Below, piece by piece: positions 41,069 to 51,290 of a stretch of 64,000 nt of DNA; within the stretch, counting starts at the first letter, position 1; every line of letters starts with the position of its first letter. The stretch comes from Halalkalicoccus tibetensis (GTDB lineage: Archaea; Halobacteriota; Halobacteria; Halobacteriales; Halalkalicoccaceae), in NCBI RefSeq assembly GCF_037996645.1, contig NZ_JBBMXV010000003.1, positions 434,001 to 498,000 of the forward strand. Direction: 5' to 3'. Below the pieces are notes generated by a model that was not told the DNA's origin, did no database searches, and saw only the letters and a list, made by a program, of their open reading frames with translations. The position numbers were made by a program, and so were the translations under genes.

Positions 41069-42244
41069 TCAGTTCGGGCGGAACCGGCCGTTGTCCACCA
41101 TGGCCGTCAGCGGGTTGTCCTCGATCTCAAGCGAGAGCTCGACGCGCTCCTGCTGGCGCGCGGACTCCCAGCACCCGAAGATGAGCTCGGTCGATTCGAG
41201 GGCATTCCCCGCCGCCAATGGCGACTCGCGGTCCTCGATCGTCGCGTCGACGACTTCTTGGAGCGCCCGCCGGACGTAGGGCTTGAGGAAGGGGTCCTCG
41301 TCGGCCATGAACACGCGATCCGCCAGCGGCCTGAAGACTTGCGGGCCGGGGGTCGCGTCGTCGAGCTTCCGGAGGACCTTCACCGGGAGGCCGGGATCGA
41401 CCGCGACGTGCGAGACCCGCTCGCCGCCGGTATCGATCCGCGTCCACTCGGATTCGTCGGCGGCTTTCGTCCTGAGCGACGCGCCGTTCGAGTGCCCGAT
41501 CTCGATCGTACCCTCATCGCCTTCGAGGCGCATCAGGCAGTCCCGGTCGGCGCTCCCGGTCTCGGCGAACCCCTCGACGCCGTTCTCGTACTCCCACTCG
41601 GCCATCGCCCGGTTCTCGTTGTGGACGCCGTAGCGGACGTTCTCCTCGTCGTAGACCAGCAGCGACCGGACCCACTCGGGGCTCGCCCCGTCGGTGACGT
41701 AGTGGCACATGTCGAACATGTGAGTGCCGAAGTCGTAGAGGTTCTTCCCGCCGATCTTGACCCGTTCGAGCTCGCCGATGGCGCCGTCGTCGAGCAGGAG
41801 TTTCGCCTGCCGGAACGGGCCGGCGAACCGCCGCTGGTGGTTGATCGTCAGCCTGACGCCCGCTTCCTCACAGGTCTCGACCATCCGCTTGCAGTCCGCC
41901 CAGGTGTGGGCCATCGGCTTCTCGCAGTGGATCGCCTCGACGCCGGCGGCGGCACAGTCGGCGACGATGTCGGCGTGGGTCGTCACCGGCGTACAGACGC
42001 TGACCAGGTCCGGCTCGGCCCCCGCGAGCATCGACTCGTGGTCCTCGTAGACCCGCCGGTCGTCGATGTCGTAGTGCTCGGCGAACGCCTCGGCGTTGGC
42101 CCGCTCGATGTCGACACAGGCGACCAGTTCACAGCCGTCGATCGCCCGATAGGCCGAGGCGTGGCGATACCCCATCGCGTAGCCGACCCCACCCGCCCGT
42201 TCGGGCTCTGGCCCCGTCCCGATGACCGCGACGTCGAGTGTCAT
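41069..42244 (-). CDS. Gfo/Idh/MocA-family oxidoreductase
   Basis: 391 residues. The N-terminal Rossmann fold starts LDVAVIGTGPEPER (GxGxxx variant interrupted by PE), the acidic end of strand 2 is ACVDIER, and the family motif CEKPMAHTWADC (EKP) is near residue 107. A long alpha/beta domain with KNLYDFGTHMFDMCHYV follows, containing the conserved His typical of the C-terminal domain. These enzymes oxidise or reduce sugars or nucleotide sugars with NAD(P), often in the making of aminosugars. Its TATA box is about 28 nt before the ATG. Confidence 0.87.
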   Translation of the reverse strand: MTLDVAVIGTGPEPERAGGVGYAMGYRHASAYRAIDGCELVACVDIERANAEAFAEHYDIDDRRVYEDHESMLAGAEPDLVSVCTPVTTHADIVADCAAAGVEAIHCEKPMAHTWADCKRMVETCEEAGVRLTINHQRRFAGPFRQAKLLLDDGAIGELERVKIGGKNLYDFGTHMFDMCHYVTDGASPEWVRSLLVYDEENVRYGVHNENRAMAEWEYENGVEGFAETGSADRDCLMRLEGDEGTIEIGHSNGASLRTKAADESEWTRIDTGGERVSHVAVDPGLPVKVLRKLDDATPGPQVFRPLADRVFMADEDPFLKPYVRRALQEVVDATIEDRESPLAAGNALESTELIFGCWESARQQERVELSLEIEDNPLTAMVDNGRFRPN

Positions 42245-42267
42245 TCTACCCGACGGTTCTCGATTCA

Positions 42268-42278
42268 GGTATATACGA
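42268..42278 (-). promoter_or_regulatory. TATA element of the Gfo/Idh/MocA gene
   Basis: On the minus strand CGTATATACC lies about 28 nt before the ATG at 42244. The upstream sulfatase-like gene ends 30 bp further up, so this promoter separates them. Confidence 0.5.
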
Positions 42279-42308
42279 CCTCGCTTCTCCCGTTCGATCC
42301 GCAGGCTC

Positions 42309-43319
42309 TCATTCCTTGTAGCCCAACGCCTCCAACTGTTCGGTCACGAGGTCCTCGTCCACCTCGTCCTCCCCGATCGGCTCCTCCGCAGTCGTCTCCG
42401 GGCGGTCCTCCGCGTCGATCACCAGCCACGGTACCCGGCGAAGCCCCTCGTTGTAGGCGTTCTCGCCGTGTCCGTACTGCATCGGCGAGAACAGCTCCTC
42501 CGCCTCGCCGAGCAGCTCCCCGTGATCCGACGTGATCACGGTCTTCCCGTCCAGATGCTCGAGCAACGCCTCCACGTACTCCATCACCGCCTCGAAGTTG
42601 CCCACGTAGGCCCGCCGGAGCTGCTCGTCCGAGATGTGTCCCTCGACGGCCGCGTTCCCCAGCGCGTCGAACATCGTCTCGGCGTCCCCGTAGTCCTCGG
42701 CATGCGTCCACTCGCGAAACCCGATCCGCCGCTCCTCGTACAGCGTCCTCCGGAGCGCCTTCGCGTACGTCCCGTAGTAGGGGGTGTGTGGCTGCATGAA
42801 GTGCACGATGGTCCGTTTGTCGTCGTAGTTCCCGTACTCGTCGACGGCGTACTCGTAGACGTGCTCCGGGCTGCGTTTCTCGTAGCGGCTGTTGTCGGAC
42901 GGATACGTCTCGCCGTACGTCTTCGCGACCCGGTAGAACACGCCCTCATCGAGCGTACTGTCGGCGTGGGGGTTCGCGGTTATGTACACCGTGTCGTGGA
43001 GCTCGCGTCCGTTGAAGTTCCGCTTGATGAACTCCGAGCTCGTGCTTCCCCGCGAGATCACCTCCTCCAGGTCCCCTTCGATCCGGTTGTGGCTCTCGAA
43101 GACGTCGTACCGGCAGGCGTCGAGGACGATCAGGTTGTCCCAGTCCTCCGCCATCACGTCGATGCCGTCCTCGTATCGCCGGGCGTACAGTTTCTCGTGG
43201 GGAACCCTCCGTAGCTCGTCGGTAAACATCGAGGGCTCCCGTATCGCTTCCTTTAGCTTGCTCAGGTTGTATCTCTCCGCAAGCACGATCGCCATCCGTA
43301 CCGGTGGTGCTTGAAGCAT
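42309..43319 (-). CDS. Alkaline-phosphatase-superfamily (sulfatase-like) protein
   Basis: 336 residues. The metal-binding pattern of the superfamily is visible: NLIVLDACRYDVFE near residues 62-75, VHFMQPHTPYYG in the middle and VITSDHGELLGEAEE, with HGENAYNEGLRRVPWLV, near the end. The usual sulfatase signature (C/S-x-P-x-R) is replaced by SRGSTSSEF at 89-97, so the nucleophile may be a Ser or Thr and the chemistry could be phosphodiester or phosphoethanolamine transfer. It ends in LEALGYKE, similar to the C-terminus of the sulfatase at 51363. The ATG at 43319 is preferred over one 24 nt later because GGGAGG lies just upstream. Confidence 0.8.
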   Translation of the reverse strand: MLQAPPVRMAIVLAERYNLSKLKEAIREPSMFTDELRRVPHEKLYARRYEDGIDVMAEDWDNLIVLDACRYDVFESHNRIEGDLEEVISRGSTSSEFIKRNFNGRELHDTVYITANPHADSTLDEGVFYRVAKTYGETYPSDNSRYEKRSPEHVYEYAVDEYGNYDDKRTIVHFMQPHTPYYGTYAKALRRTLYEERRIGFREWTHAEDYGDAETMFDALGNAAVEGHISDEQLRRAYVGNFEAVMEYVEALLEHLDGKTVITSDHGELLGEAEELFSPMQYGHGENAYNEGLRRVPWLVIDAEDRPETTAEEPIGEDEVDEDLVTEQLEALGYKE

Positions 43320-43445
43320 GCGAAAGCCTCCCGTTTCAGGACTGACGTCGATCGGGGGAGAGGGCCGAGCCCAGCACCGAAACTCGATACGGGCCAGTGT
43401 GATCCGAGGGATCGGTTGTGAGCCGCTCCTCTCGGGGATGGGTCG

Positions 43446-44366
43446 TCACTGCAGATCCCGGAGGTCGGGATGGTTCGGGACCGTGCCGTTCTCGTAGAGC
43501 CGGTCACGGTACTCCATCCAGCCGGCGTGCCGGACGAGAAACGCCACCGGGACCTCGTCGAGGTCGAGGAGCTTCGCCATTGAGAGACGGTGGTCGCCCG
43601 CGACGTGCAGCAGCTCGCCCGTCCGGCCGACGTCGACGAGCACCTCCTGGCCCATGCGATCGAGGAATCCCTCGTAGCGCTGTCGATCCCGTTCGTGGAG
43701 CTCCCGTTGACTGCTGAACCCGTCGGTCCGGAACTCCTCGTAGAGCTCGTCGAGGAACCGACACTGCTCGCGGATCTCCTCGGGCGAGGAACAGCCCTGC
43801 CAGGACTCGATCCCCTCGCTGGCCTCCTCCAGCCGTTGCTGAATGAGGTCGATCTCCTCCCAGTCGGCGCCGTGGACGAACCGCTGTTCGAACATCCGAT
43901 AGGTCCCCTTGTTCTCGAACAGCATGTCCTCCCCCCAGGAAGGGTTCGGGGCCGCTTCGATCCCCCGATGGTCGGGCCGGGGTCGATCCCAGTCGCCGTC
44001 CTCGACCGCGCCGAACAGCCGTACCTTTCCCTCCCAGGCGTGGTACTCGCGAACCGACGACCGCGTGATCCGGGCGGGATCGACCCGCTCGATCTTGAAG
44101 GGGTCGGGCGACGCGTCGTACGCGTCGACGTCCCTCGTGTAGACGTGTCGGTGGAACGCCGGCGCGATCCGCCAGTAGAGCTCGGGGTTCGCGTCCCGGA
44201 GCCGCTGTAAGGCCCCCTTCTCGATCGCTCGCTTCGCCGTCCGCTCGATACCCTCCTCGCGGTAGGCGCGGGCGAGCCGTTCCACCGTCGTCTCGGACCC
44301 GTCCCCCTCCCATTTCGCCCCCTCCGCCTCGTCGCTGCGCCCGACGAGGCGTTCCAACGCGCTCAT
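43446..44366 (-). CDS. ParB/sulfiredoxin-motif protein, glycan-locus family, copy B
   Basis: 306 residues from the ATG giving MSALERLVGRSDEAEG; an earlier ATG would overlap the promoter. The N-terminal 90 residues are helical and unlike copy A, but the rest shares order and motifs with it: VDPARIT, GDWDR, EQRFVHGADWEE, then EVLVDVGRTGELLHVAGDHR (AGDHR at 256-260), DLDEVPVAFLVRHAGWM and HPDLRDL. The two therefore form a family. Motif pattern suggests a ParB/sulfiredoxin-like fold. Function unknown. It is divergent from the PP-loop ATPase gene, and the 174-bp region between them holds promoters for both. Confidence 0.65.
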   Translation of the reverse strand: MSALERLVGRSDEAEGAKWEGDGSETTVERLARAYREEGIERTAKRAIEKGALQRLRDANPELYWRIAPAFHRHVYTRDVDAYDASPDPFKIERVDPARITRSSVREYHAWEGKVRLFGAVEDGDWDRPRPDHRGIEAAPNPSWGEDMLFENKGTYRMFEQRFVHGADWEEIDLIQQRLEEASEGIESWQGCSSPEEIREQCRFLDELYEEFRTDGFSSQRELHERDRQRYEGFLDRMGQEVLVDVGRTGELLHVAGDHRLSMAKLLDLDEVPVAFLVRHAGWMEYRDRLYENGTVPNHPDLRDLQ

Positions 44367-44385
44367 GTCCGTACTACTATAGAGG

Positions 44386-44397
44386 GGTATTAATTTC
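44386..44397 (-). promoter_or_regulatory. TATA element of ParB-motif gene copy B
   Basis: On the minus strand AAATTAATACC lies about 25 nt before the ATG at 44366, within an A/T-rich patch. It rules out the longer upstream start, which would begin inside or above the box. Confidence 0.5.
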
Positions 44398-44503
44398 CGT
44401 CCGTTTCCCGATACCGTGCCCACCTGAACCAGTACTAGTAGTATACTGAACAGTCGTATCGACGGTACTGGTCCAGGTTCCGCACCATTTTATCTACGAA
44501 TAG

Positions 44504-44514
44504 TAAACTTTAGA
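44504..44514 (+). promoter_or_regulatory. TATA element of the PP-loop ATPase gene
   Basis: AAACTTTAG lies about 30 nt before the GTG at 44541; a second A/T-rich patch (TTTTATC) lies 20 nt further up. The position favours the GTG over the TTG at 44532. Confidence 0.4.
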
Positions 44515-44540
44515 GCAGTATCGGCCCTGTATTGGACACT

Positions 44541-45869
44541 GTGGTTTCGACGAGTCCCCAGATCACGGTCCGAGACGTCTCCGTCGTGGACGGTAATGAG
44601 GTCCGCTATGACCTCTCGTACTCCCGCTCTCTCCGCCGGTTTTTGACCGATGTCGACCCGTACGTTCGCTACTCCCAGGACGTCTCGGAGGTCCCCGAGG
44701 GCGTCCTCGCCGTCCCGTTGCTCTCGACGCTCTGTCCCGTCGCGTGGATCACCGGCTCCGACCTCTACATCGAGGAGGTCGACGCGACGTTTCTTCGAGC
44801 GTTGCCGGGGCTCCAGCGGGCGTTCGCGGAGCTGTACCCCGACGCGCCGTTCGCCGGCTCCCCGACGATCCATTACAAGGACGGAGTGGACAACGAGTCC
44901 CGGGACGACGTCCCCGGCGACGGGGAGGCCGGCGTGTTGTTCACCGGCGGGGTCGACTCGACGACGACCTATCTCCAGCACCGCGAGAAACGCCCCCATC
45001 TCATCTCGGTCCGAAAGGAGAGCGAGACGCGGGCGAACACCTGGAAACTGCGCCGGCCGATGATCGAGGCGTTCGCCGAGGAGAACGACCTTCGGAGCCA
45101 CTTCGTCGAGACGAACCTCAAGCTGCTGTTCGATAAGTTCATGCTGAACCTCTACTACCGCCACCTCCTCAACGACTCCTGGGATCGGACCATGTACTTC
45201 GGGCTCGGCTACCCCGGTTTCACCGCCCCGATCACCTATCTCGAGGGGATCACGGAACTCCACCAGTCCGTCGACTACCTGCCCCACGATCGCTTTCCCA
45301 ACTCCGCCCGCCCGCGACTGGTGGAGAACCTCCGCTGGGCGGACACCGTCGTCGAGTCCGGCAGCGTCGGGCTGACGCGCCAGGACAAGATCGAACGCAT
45401 CGGCGACTATTTCGCCGGCAAGGACACCGCCTGGCGGATCAGCAGCTGCGACGAGGGCGGCGAGTCCTCGCTGTGCTGCAACGAGTGTGGCACCTGCCTC
45501 CATACGATCATCGGGTTCATCGTCGCCGGCTACGACCCGGCGGACTACGGCTTCGACGTCGACGAGGGGACGTTCGACCGGGTCAAAGCCCACCTGAACG
45601 AGCAGGAGTTCCACGCCGACAGCGTCAAGGCCCGGTTCTGGCTCGAGCTCCAGGACCGTGCCGACCCCGATCGGGTCGACCACTCGCCGGCGGCGGTCGA
45701 GTTCGTCGAGTGGTTCGCGGACGCCCCGATCGCCCCGTCGATCGACCGGCCGCTCCCGCCCCACGAACCGAACTACGAGGCCAGCCTGAAGCGCCGTCTC
45801 TGCATCACGCTTCCCTACCCGCTCGACGCGGCCATCATCGACCGCTACTTCGAGGACCCGTCGTACTGA
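44541..45869 (+). CDS. PP-loop (N-type ATP pyrophosphatase) protein, QueC-like
   Basis: About 442 residues. The PP-loop TGGVDST is at residues 135-141 (family SGGxDS), inside VLFTGGVDSTTTYLQH. A later cysteine cluster, CDEGGESSLCCNECGTC, with Cys at 303, 312, 313, 316 and 319, resembles the zinc site of QueC-like enzymes. Such proteins adenylate a carboxylate or amide and then attach ammonia, sulfur or an amine. A glycan locus is an unusual place for one; it may build an amidated or modified sugar acid. The first 130 residues are a separate N-terminal domain not recognised. The ABC exporter follows 107 bp downstream. Start could also be TTG at 44532. Confidence 0.7.
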   Translation: MVSTSPQITVRDVSVVDGNEVRYDLSYSRSLRRFLTDVDPYVRYSQDVSEVPEGVLAVPLLSTLCPVAWITGSDLYIEEVDATFLRALPGLQRAFAELYPDAPFAGSPTIHYKDGVDNESRDDVPGDGEAGVLFTGGVDSTTTYLQHREKRPHLISVRKESETRANTWKLRRPMIEAFAEENDLRSHFVETNLKLLFDKFMLNLYYRHLLNDSWDRTMYFGLGYPGFTAPITYLEGITELHQSVDYLPHDRFPNSARPRLVENLRWADTVVESGSVGLTRQDKIERIGDYFAGKDTAWRISSCDEGGESSLCCNECGTCLHTIIGFIVAGYDPADYGFDVDEGTFDRVKAHLNEQEFHADSVKARFWLELQDRADPDRVDHSPAAVEFVEWFADAPIAPSIDRPLPPHEPNYEASLKRRLCITLPYPLDAAIIDRYFEDPSY

Positions 45870-45976
45870 GGCCGCGTGGTGGGGACGGCCCTACCTGTCA
45901 TGGCGCTCATTGTCACGGAGAGCCGTTCTTTCCATCGATTGGTTGAAGTGCGCCACGACGAAACGATAGGACTAGA

Positions 45977-47776
<1,800 letters not shown>

Positions 47777-47832
47777 TCGGTGCCGATACGACTGTACCGG
47801 GATTTATGCCCGTCCGGCGTCGACTCCGGACG

Positions 47833-48969
47833 ATGCGAATAGCCGTTCTCTTGACGCATATCGGCCACACGACGATCTCCTACGAGCTCGCCGAGCGGAC
47901 GGGTCGGGACACCGACGCCGACGTCACCGTGATCTGCTACGAGATCGGGTCGCTCGAGGAGGTCGAGGTGTCGGTCGATACCGACGCGGTCGATATCGTG
48001 ACCCTCGGCGCCGAGGGCCGGTTCGACCCGGGGGCGATCCGCCGGCTGCGTAGCCTGCTCGCGAGCGGCGAGTTCGACCTGCTTCACACCCACCACAACT
48101 TCGTCGGGTCGCTCGGGCGCGCGCTCGCGCCCCGCGACCTCCCGATCGTCGACACCGAGCACGCCGACCACCGGCTGCACTACTCCCCCCTCCAGAACGC
48201 GGTGAACGACGCGACCCTCCGGCGGGCCGACCGCGTCGTCGCGAACTCGCAGGCGACGCTCGATTCCTTCTACCCCCACGAACGGCTGCTGGTGCCCGCC
48301 TGGAAGCGCCGCGTGATCTACAACGGCGTCGATCTCGAGGCGATCGACGACGCACGCGCAGGTGAGAAGAACGGGGATGAGAGCGGGGACGGGTTCGAAG
48401 GTGGGACCGACTGGGAGACCGACAGGCCGCGGGTCGTCACCGTCGGCCGGCTGATCGGGGCGAAGAACCATTCCACCCTCATCGAGGCCTTCGACGACGT
48501 GCGCGACTCGGTTCCCGACGCCGAGCTGCTGATCGTCGGCGACGGGCCTCAGCGCGAATCGCTCGAACGGCTCGTCGCCGCTCGCCGGCTGGGCGAGCAC
48601 GTCCGGTTTACGGGAACGGTCTCCCGCAAGGAGGTCTATCGGATCCTCGATTCGAGCGACGCCTTCGCGCTTCCTTCCCGGTCGGAGGGGTTCTGCGTCG
48701 CGCTCGTCGAGGCGATGGCCTGCGGGCTCGCGCCGGTCGTAAGCGACATCCCCGTGCTCCACGAGGTCGCCGGCGAGGCAGCGGCCTTCGCCGACCCCGA
48801 ACGGCCGGTGGGGTTCGCGATGCAGCTCCGCCGGCTGCTCTCCGATTCGAAGGCTCGGGAAACGCTCGGCGAGGCCGCGGAGGAGCGCGCCCGAACCGAA
48901 TTCCCGCTTGACCGGGCCGTCGAGCGCTACGCCGAGCTCTACGAAACGCTCGTCCAGGCCCGGGCCTGA
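47833..48969 (+). CDS. Glycosyltransferase family 4
   Basis: 378 residues of GT-B fold, from the ATG giving MRIAVLLTHIGHTTISYEL. GT4 landmarks: LLHTHHNFVGSLG, VVANSQATLDSFY, NGVDLEAID, VVTVGRLIGAKNHSTLIEAF, and SEGFCVALVEAMACGLAPVVS, in which the E-x7-E motif binds the donor. There is an acidic hydrophilic insert (GEKNGDESGDGFEGG) in the hinge. It probably adds a hexose to the lipid-linked glycan. Its stop at 48969 lies 5 bp before the left edge of the inserted element, and removal of the element would place the sulfatase 77 bp downstream. Confidence 0.9.
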   Translation: MRIAVLLTHIGHTTISYELAERTGRDTDADVTVICYEIGSLEEVEVSVDTDAVDIVTLGAEGRFDPGAIRRLRSLLASGEFDLLHTHHNFVGSLGRALAPRDLPIVDTEHADHRLHYSPLQNAVNDATLRRADRVVANSQATLDSFYPHERLLVPAWKRRVIYNGVDLEAIDDARAGEKNGDESGDGFEGGTDWETDRPRVVTVGRLIGAKNHSTLIEAFDDVRDSVPDAELLIVGDGPQRESLERLVAARRLGEHVRFTGTVSRKEVYRILDSSDAFALPSRSEGFCVALVEAMACGLAPVVSDIPVLHEVAGEAAAFADPERPVGFAMQLRRLLSDSKARETLGEAAEERARTEFPLDRAVERYAELYETLVQARA

Positions 48970-48982
48970 ACGCCGCTACGGA

Positions 48983-49286
48983 TAGAAGTCGAGACCGCGT
49001 CGTCCGATGCATATGGAATTGACGTTCGTCCACCATTTCGTTTTAACAAATCCTCACTGGAAATCCGACATAGAGAAAGTGCGGACCTACCGTTGTTATT
49101 GCCATCTGACGCTTTCTCTCGGAACATACGATGGTTAGCAACTAACGACTTGCTGCCCACATCCGAATCAGGTTTGGAGTTATGGCCACCCTCGCCGGAA
49201 ACTTCACACCTATTCTTGGCAACTGAGAACGTTCCTACGAACCCTCAGCCAAATCGAGCTCGAGTGAGTCTCGTGGTGAGTATCCG
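48983..49286. other. 304-bp left flank inside the inserted element
   Basis: Noncoding as far as I can tell. It holds a 43-residue open frame at 49007-49138 with no recognisable family, and a small hairpin GTTAG-CAA-CTAAC near 49134. The A/T-rich composition could include a promoter for the PLP enzyme, but no strong TATA box stands out. Confidence 0.4.
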
Positions 49287-50471
49287 ATGACACGTCACAA
49301 TAGTCAATCCGACAAGAACCGATTCGCAACCATCGCAGTCGGCGCAGCTGAAACCGAAACGCATCCTCACAGAGATGGGACGAACGATGTCGTCCCGCCG
49401 ATCCACCTTTCGACGACGTTCGAGTGGGCCAGCGGGGAGGACGCCACTGAACACGAGTATTCGCGCGAAAGCAATCCGACGCGGGCAGCCCTTGAAGAGC
49501 GGTTAACCCGCCTCGAAGGCGGCGAGCATGGGTTGGCGTTCGCCTCCGGAATGGCCGCCACATCGACGACGATGCTATCGCTGGTCCCCCCAGGAGGTCA
49601 CGTCGTCTCCTCGGACACCATCTATAGCGGAACCGAAAAACTGCTCACGGGACACATGGCCGGACATCTCGGCGTTGACATCGACTTCGTCGACGTCCGT
49701 GACCCCGACAACGTCGCCGACGCAGTCAACGCTGACACTGACCTGATCTGGGCAGAGACACCGTCGAACCCCTTGATCAGGTTGTGCGATATCCAAGCGA
49801 TAGCCGACGTCGCCGACGACCACGATACCCTGTTCGGCGTGGACAGTACCTTTGCGAGTCCGTACTACCAATCCCCACTCGAACTGGGTGCCGACGTCGT
49901 CGTTCACAGCACTACCAAGTATCTCAACGGGCACTCCGACTCGATCGGCGGTGCCGTTATCACCGACAGCGGTGGGGTTTTCGAGCAATTAGCGTTCGCG
50001 CAGCGGGTCGGGCTTGGGAACATGCTTTCGCCGTTCGACTGCTACCTCGTTGCGCGAGGCATCAAGACGCTGCCCGCACGGATGGAACATCACGAGCGGA
50101 ACGCGATGGCGGTTGCCCGATTCCTCGAAAGCCACGACCGGGTCGCTCGTGTCTACTATCCAGGTCTTGAAAGCCACCCACAACACGACCTTGCGAGCGA
50201 GCAGATGTCGGGGTACAGCGGAATGCTGTCCTTCGAGTTTGACGGCACACTCATCGAGCTTGAGGCGTTCATCGAGGGACTCGAGGTCTTCACGCCGGGA
50301 GCCAGTCTCGGTGGGGCCGAGAGCCTCGTCGAGGTACCGTCACTGATGATCCCCGACGAGTTCAGTCGTAGTGAGGATTCAGCGGAGGTTCCCGAGACGT
50401 TGGTCCGGGTATCCGTCGGCCTCGAAGACGCCGGTGATCTCTGCGAGGACCTCCGGACGGCGCTACCGTAG
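49287..50471 (+). CDS. Trans-sulfuration PLP enzyme (cystathionine gamma-synthase/lyase family)
   Basis: 394 residues of the Cys/Met-metabolism PLP family. Landmarks: YSRESNPTRAALEERLTRLEGG with the usual substrate loop, GLAFASGMAA, DTIYSGTEKLL, ETPSNPL at about 157-163 and the cofactor Lys211 in HSTTKYLNGHSD. The length fits cystathionine gamma-synthase or lyase, or O-acylhomoserine sulfhydrylase; which of these is not resolvable. Base composition is less GC-rich than the neighbours. It lies inside the putative inserted element with the MOSC gene. The enzyme makes or breaks the C-S bond of cystathionine in the cytosol. Confidence 0.88.
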   Translation: MTRHNSQSDKNRFATIAVGAAETETHPHRDGTNDVVPPIHLSTTFEWASGEDATEHEYSRESNPTRAALEERLTRLEGGEHGLAFASGMAATSTTMLSLVPPGGHVVSSDTIYSGTEKLLTGHMAGHLGVDIDFVDVRDPDNVADAVNADTDLIWAETPSNPLIRLCDIQAIADVADDHDTLFGVDSTFASPYYQSPLELGADVVVHSTTKYLNGHSDSIGGAVITDSGGVFEQLAFAQRVGLGNMLSPFDCYLVARGIKTLPARMEHHERNAMAVARFLESHDRVARVYYPGLESHPQHDLASEQMSGYSGMLSFEFDGTLIELEAFIEGLEVFTPGASLGGAESLVEVPSLMIPDEFSRSEDSAEVPETLVRVSVGLEDAGDLCEDLRTALP

Positions 50472-50583
50472 GCACACGTTCCCCTTTCGTCCCGACCGTC
50501 CCGATCCGCAAGCGGGTCGATTTTCACCAGATGTGACAGCCGCAAGCGGGAATACGAACTGTTTCTAAACGAGAGAGTGCAGA

Positions 50584-51075
50584 TTATTCGAGCGGTTCGA
50601 TTACATCTCCGGAGCGAATCATCCCATCTTCGAGAATGTCCACTCGGAGCCCGCCTCGGTGAGTGAGTGCCTGCAATACGCCGTCCTGAGTGACGCGCTG
50701 AAGATGATTACACGGTTCACACAGTCGATCCCCTCGACAGATGGCGTTACCGACTCGGAATCGTTGTCCAACGAGGTGATTGAGTGCGACATCACGGGTT
50801 TCGATGTTTCGTCGGTGTTCTCCCGGTGCGAGTTCGATTCCCGCTTCACGTTCGATTGCTGTTACAGCCTCTTGCTCGATCAACGTGAGATCATATCCAT
50901 CGCGGCGTTCCTCATCTGGTTCCCACTCGACGAAGGTTCCCGCCTCGATCTCGCTAAAGTAGCGATCACCTCGGAGTCCCTTTCCGGCAACTGCTTCAAC
51001 GTCGGTCCGTTTTTCCATCTCCGCTTCGGCTTCAGGTGCGATGAAAACCCGTTCGACAGTGCCACTTCCGGTCAT
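50584..51075 (-). CDS. MOSC-domain protein
   Basis: 163 residues. The MOSC pattern is GKGLRGDRYF (31-40), DLTLIEQEAVTAI (62-74), RRNIETRDVALNHLVGQRFRVG (88-109) and RLCEPCNHLQ with Cys119 and Cys122, the latter being the likely sulfur-carrying or molybdenum-cofactor-binding cysteine. MOSC domains of molybdenum cofactor sulfurases, YiiM and YcbX deliver sulfur or reduce N-hydroxylated bases. Here it lies in an A/T-richer segment beside a trans-sulfuration enzyme. The minus-strand promoter carries an inverted repeat directly before its ATG. Confidence 0.82.
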   Translation of the reverse strand: MTGSGTVERVFIAPEAEAEMEKRTDVEAVAGKGLRGDRYFSEIEAGTFVEWEPDEERRDGYDLTLIEQEAVTAIEREAGIELAPGEHRRNIETRDVALNHLVGQRFRVGNAICRGDRLCEPCNHLQRVTQDGVLQALTHRGGLRVDILEDGMIRSGDVIEPLE

Positions 51076-51076
51076 G

Positions 51077-51108
51077 TGTGCTATGCGAGTTTAGCACAGT
51101 ATACAATC
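51077..51108 (-). promoter_or_regulatory. Operator-like inverted repeat and TATA at the MOSC gene
   Basis: The arms TGTGCTA (51077-51083) and TAGCACA (51092-51098) form a perfect 7-bp inverted repeat with an 8-bp centre between the TATA-like sequence (minus strand TTGTATAC, near 51101-51108) and the ATG at 51075. The placement over the transcription start suggests a repressor site or a small 5' hairpin. Confidence 0.5.
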
Positions 51109-51290
51109 ACTCTACCGCACGAAAGAGCTGTTTCTGAGTGGCAACACTGGAGGGGATGTCGGAAAATCGCCGAGCCTACTCCTTGAGTAACAGGAAGTAG
51201 CGGCTGAGGGGATCTAAAAGATCGCCGATAGTCTGATTTGACCGAATTCACCCACAACAAGCTGCTAAACGGCCTGTAGTCTCATCTTCT
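51109..51290. other. Right flank of the inserted element
   Basis: Noncoding 182 bp. On the minus strand a short frame ends in LLDPLSRYFLLLKE just before a TAG, but no upstream start is found, so it may be a relic or chance. It ends with the right terminal inverted repeat. Confidence 0.4.

Noticed and set aside
49007-49138. A 43-residue open frame in the left flank of the inserted element.
   Set aside because: No family, no promoter and no conservation evidence; could be chance in A/T-richer DNA.
51180-51250. A short minus-strand frame ending in LLDPLSRYFLLLKE as a possible transposase relic.
   Set aside because: Too short and without a start or a transposase motif to support it.
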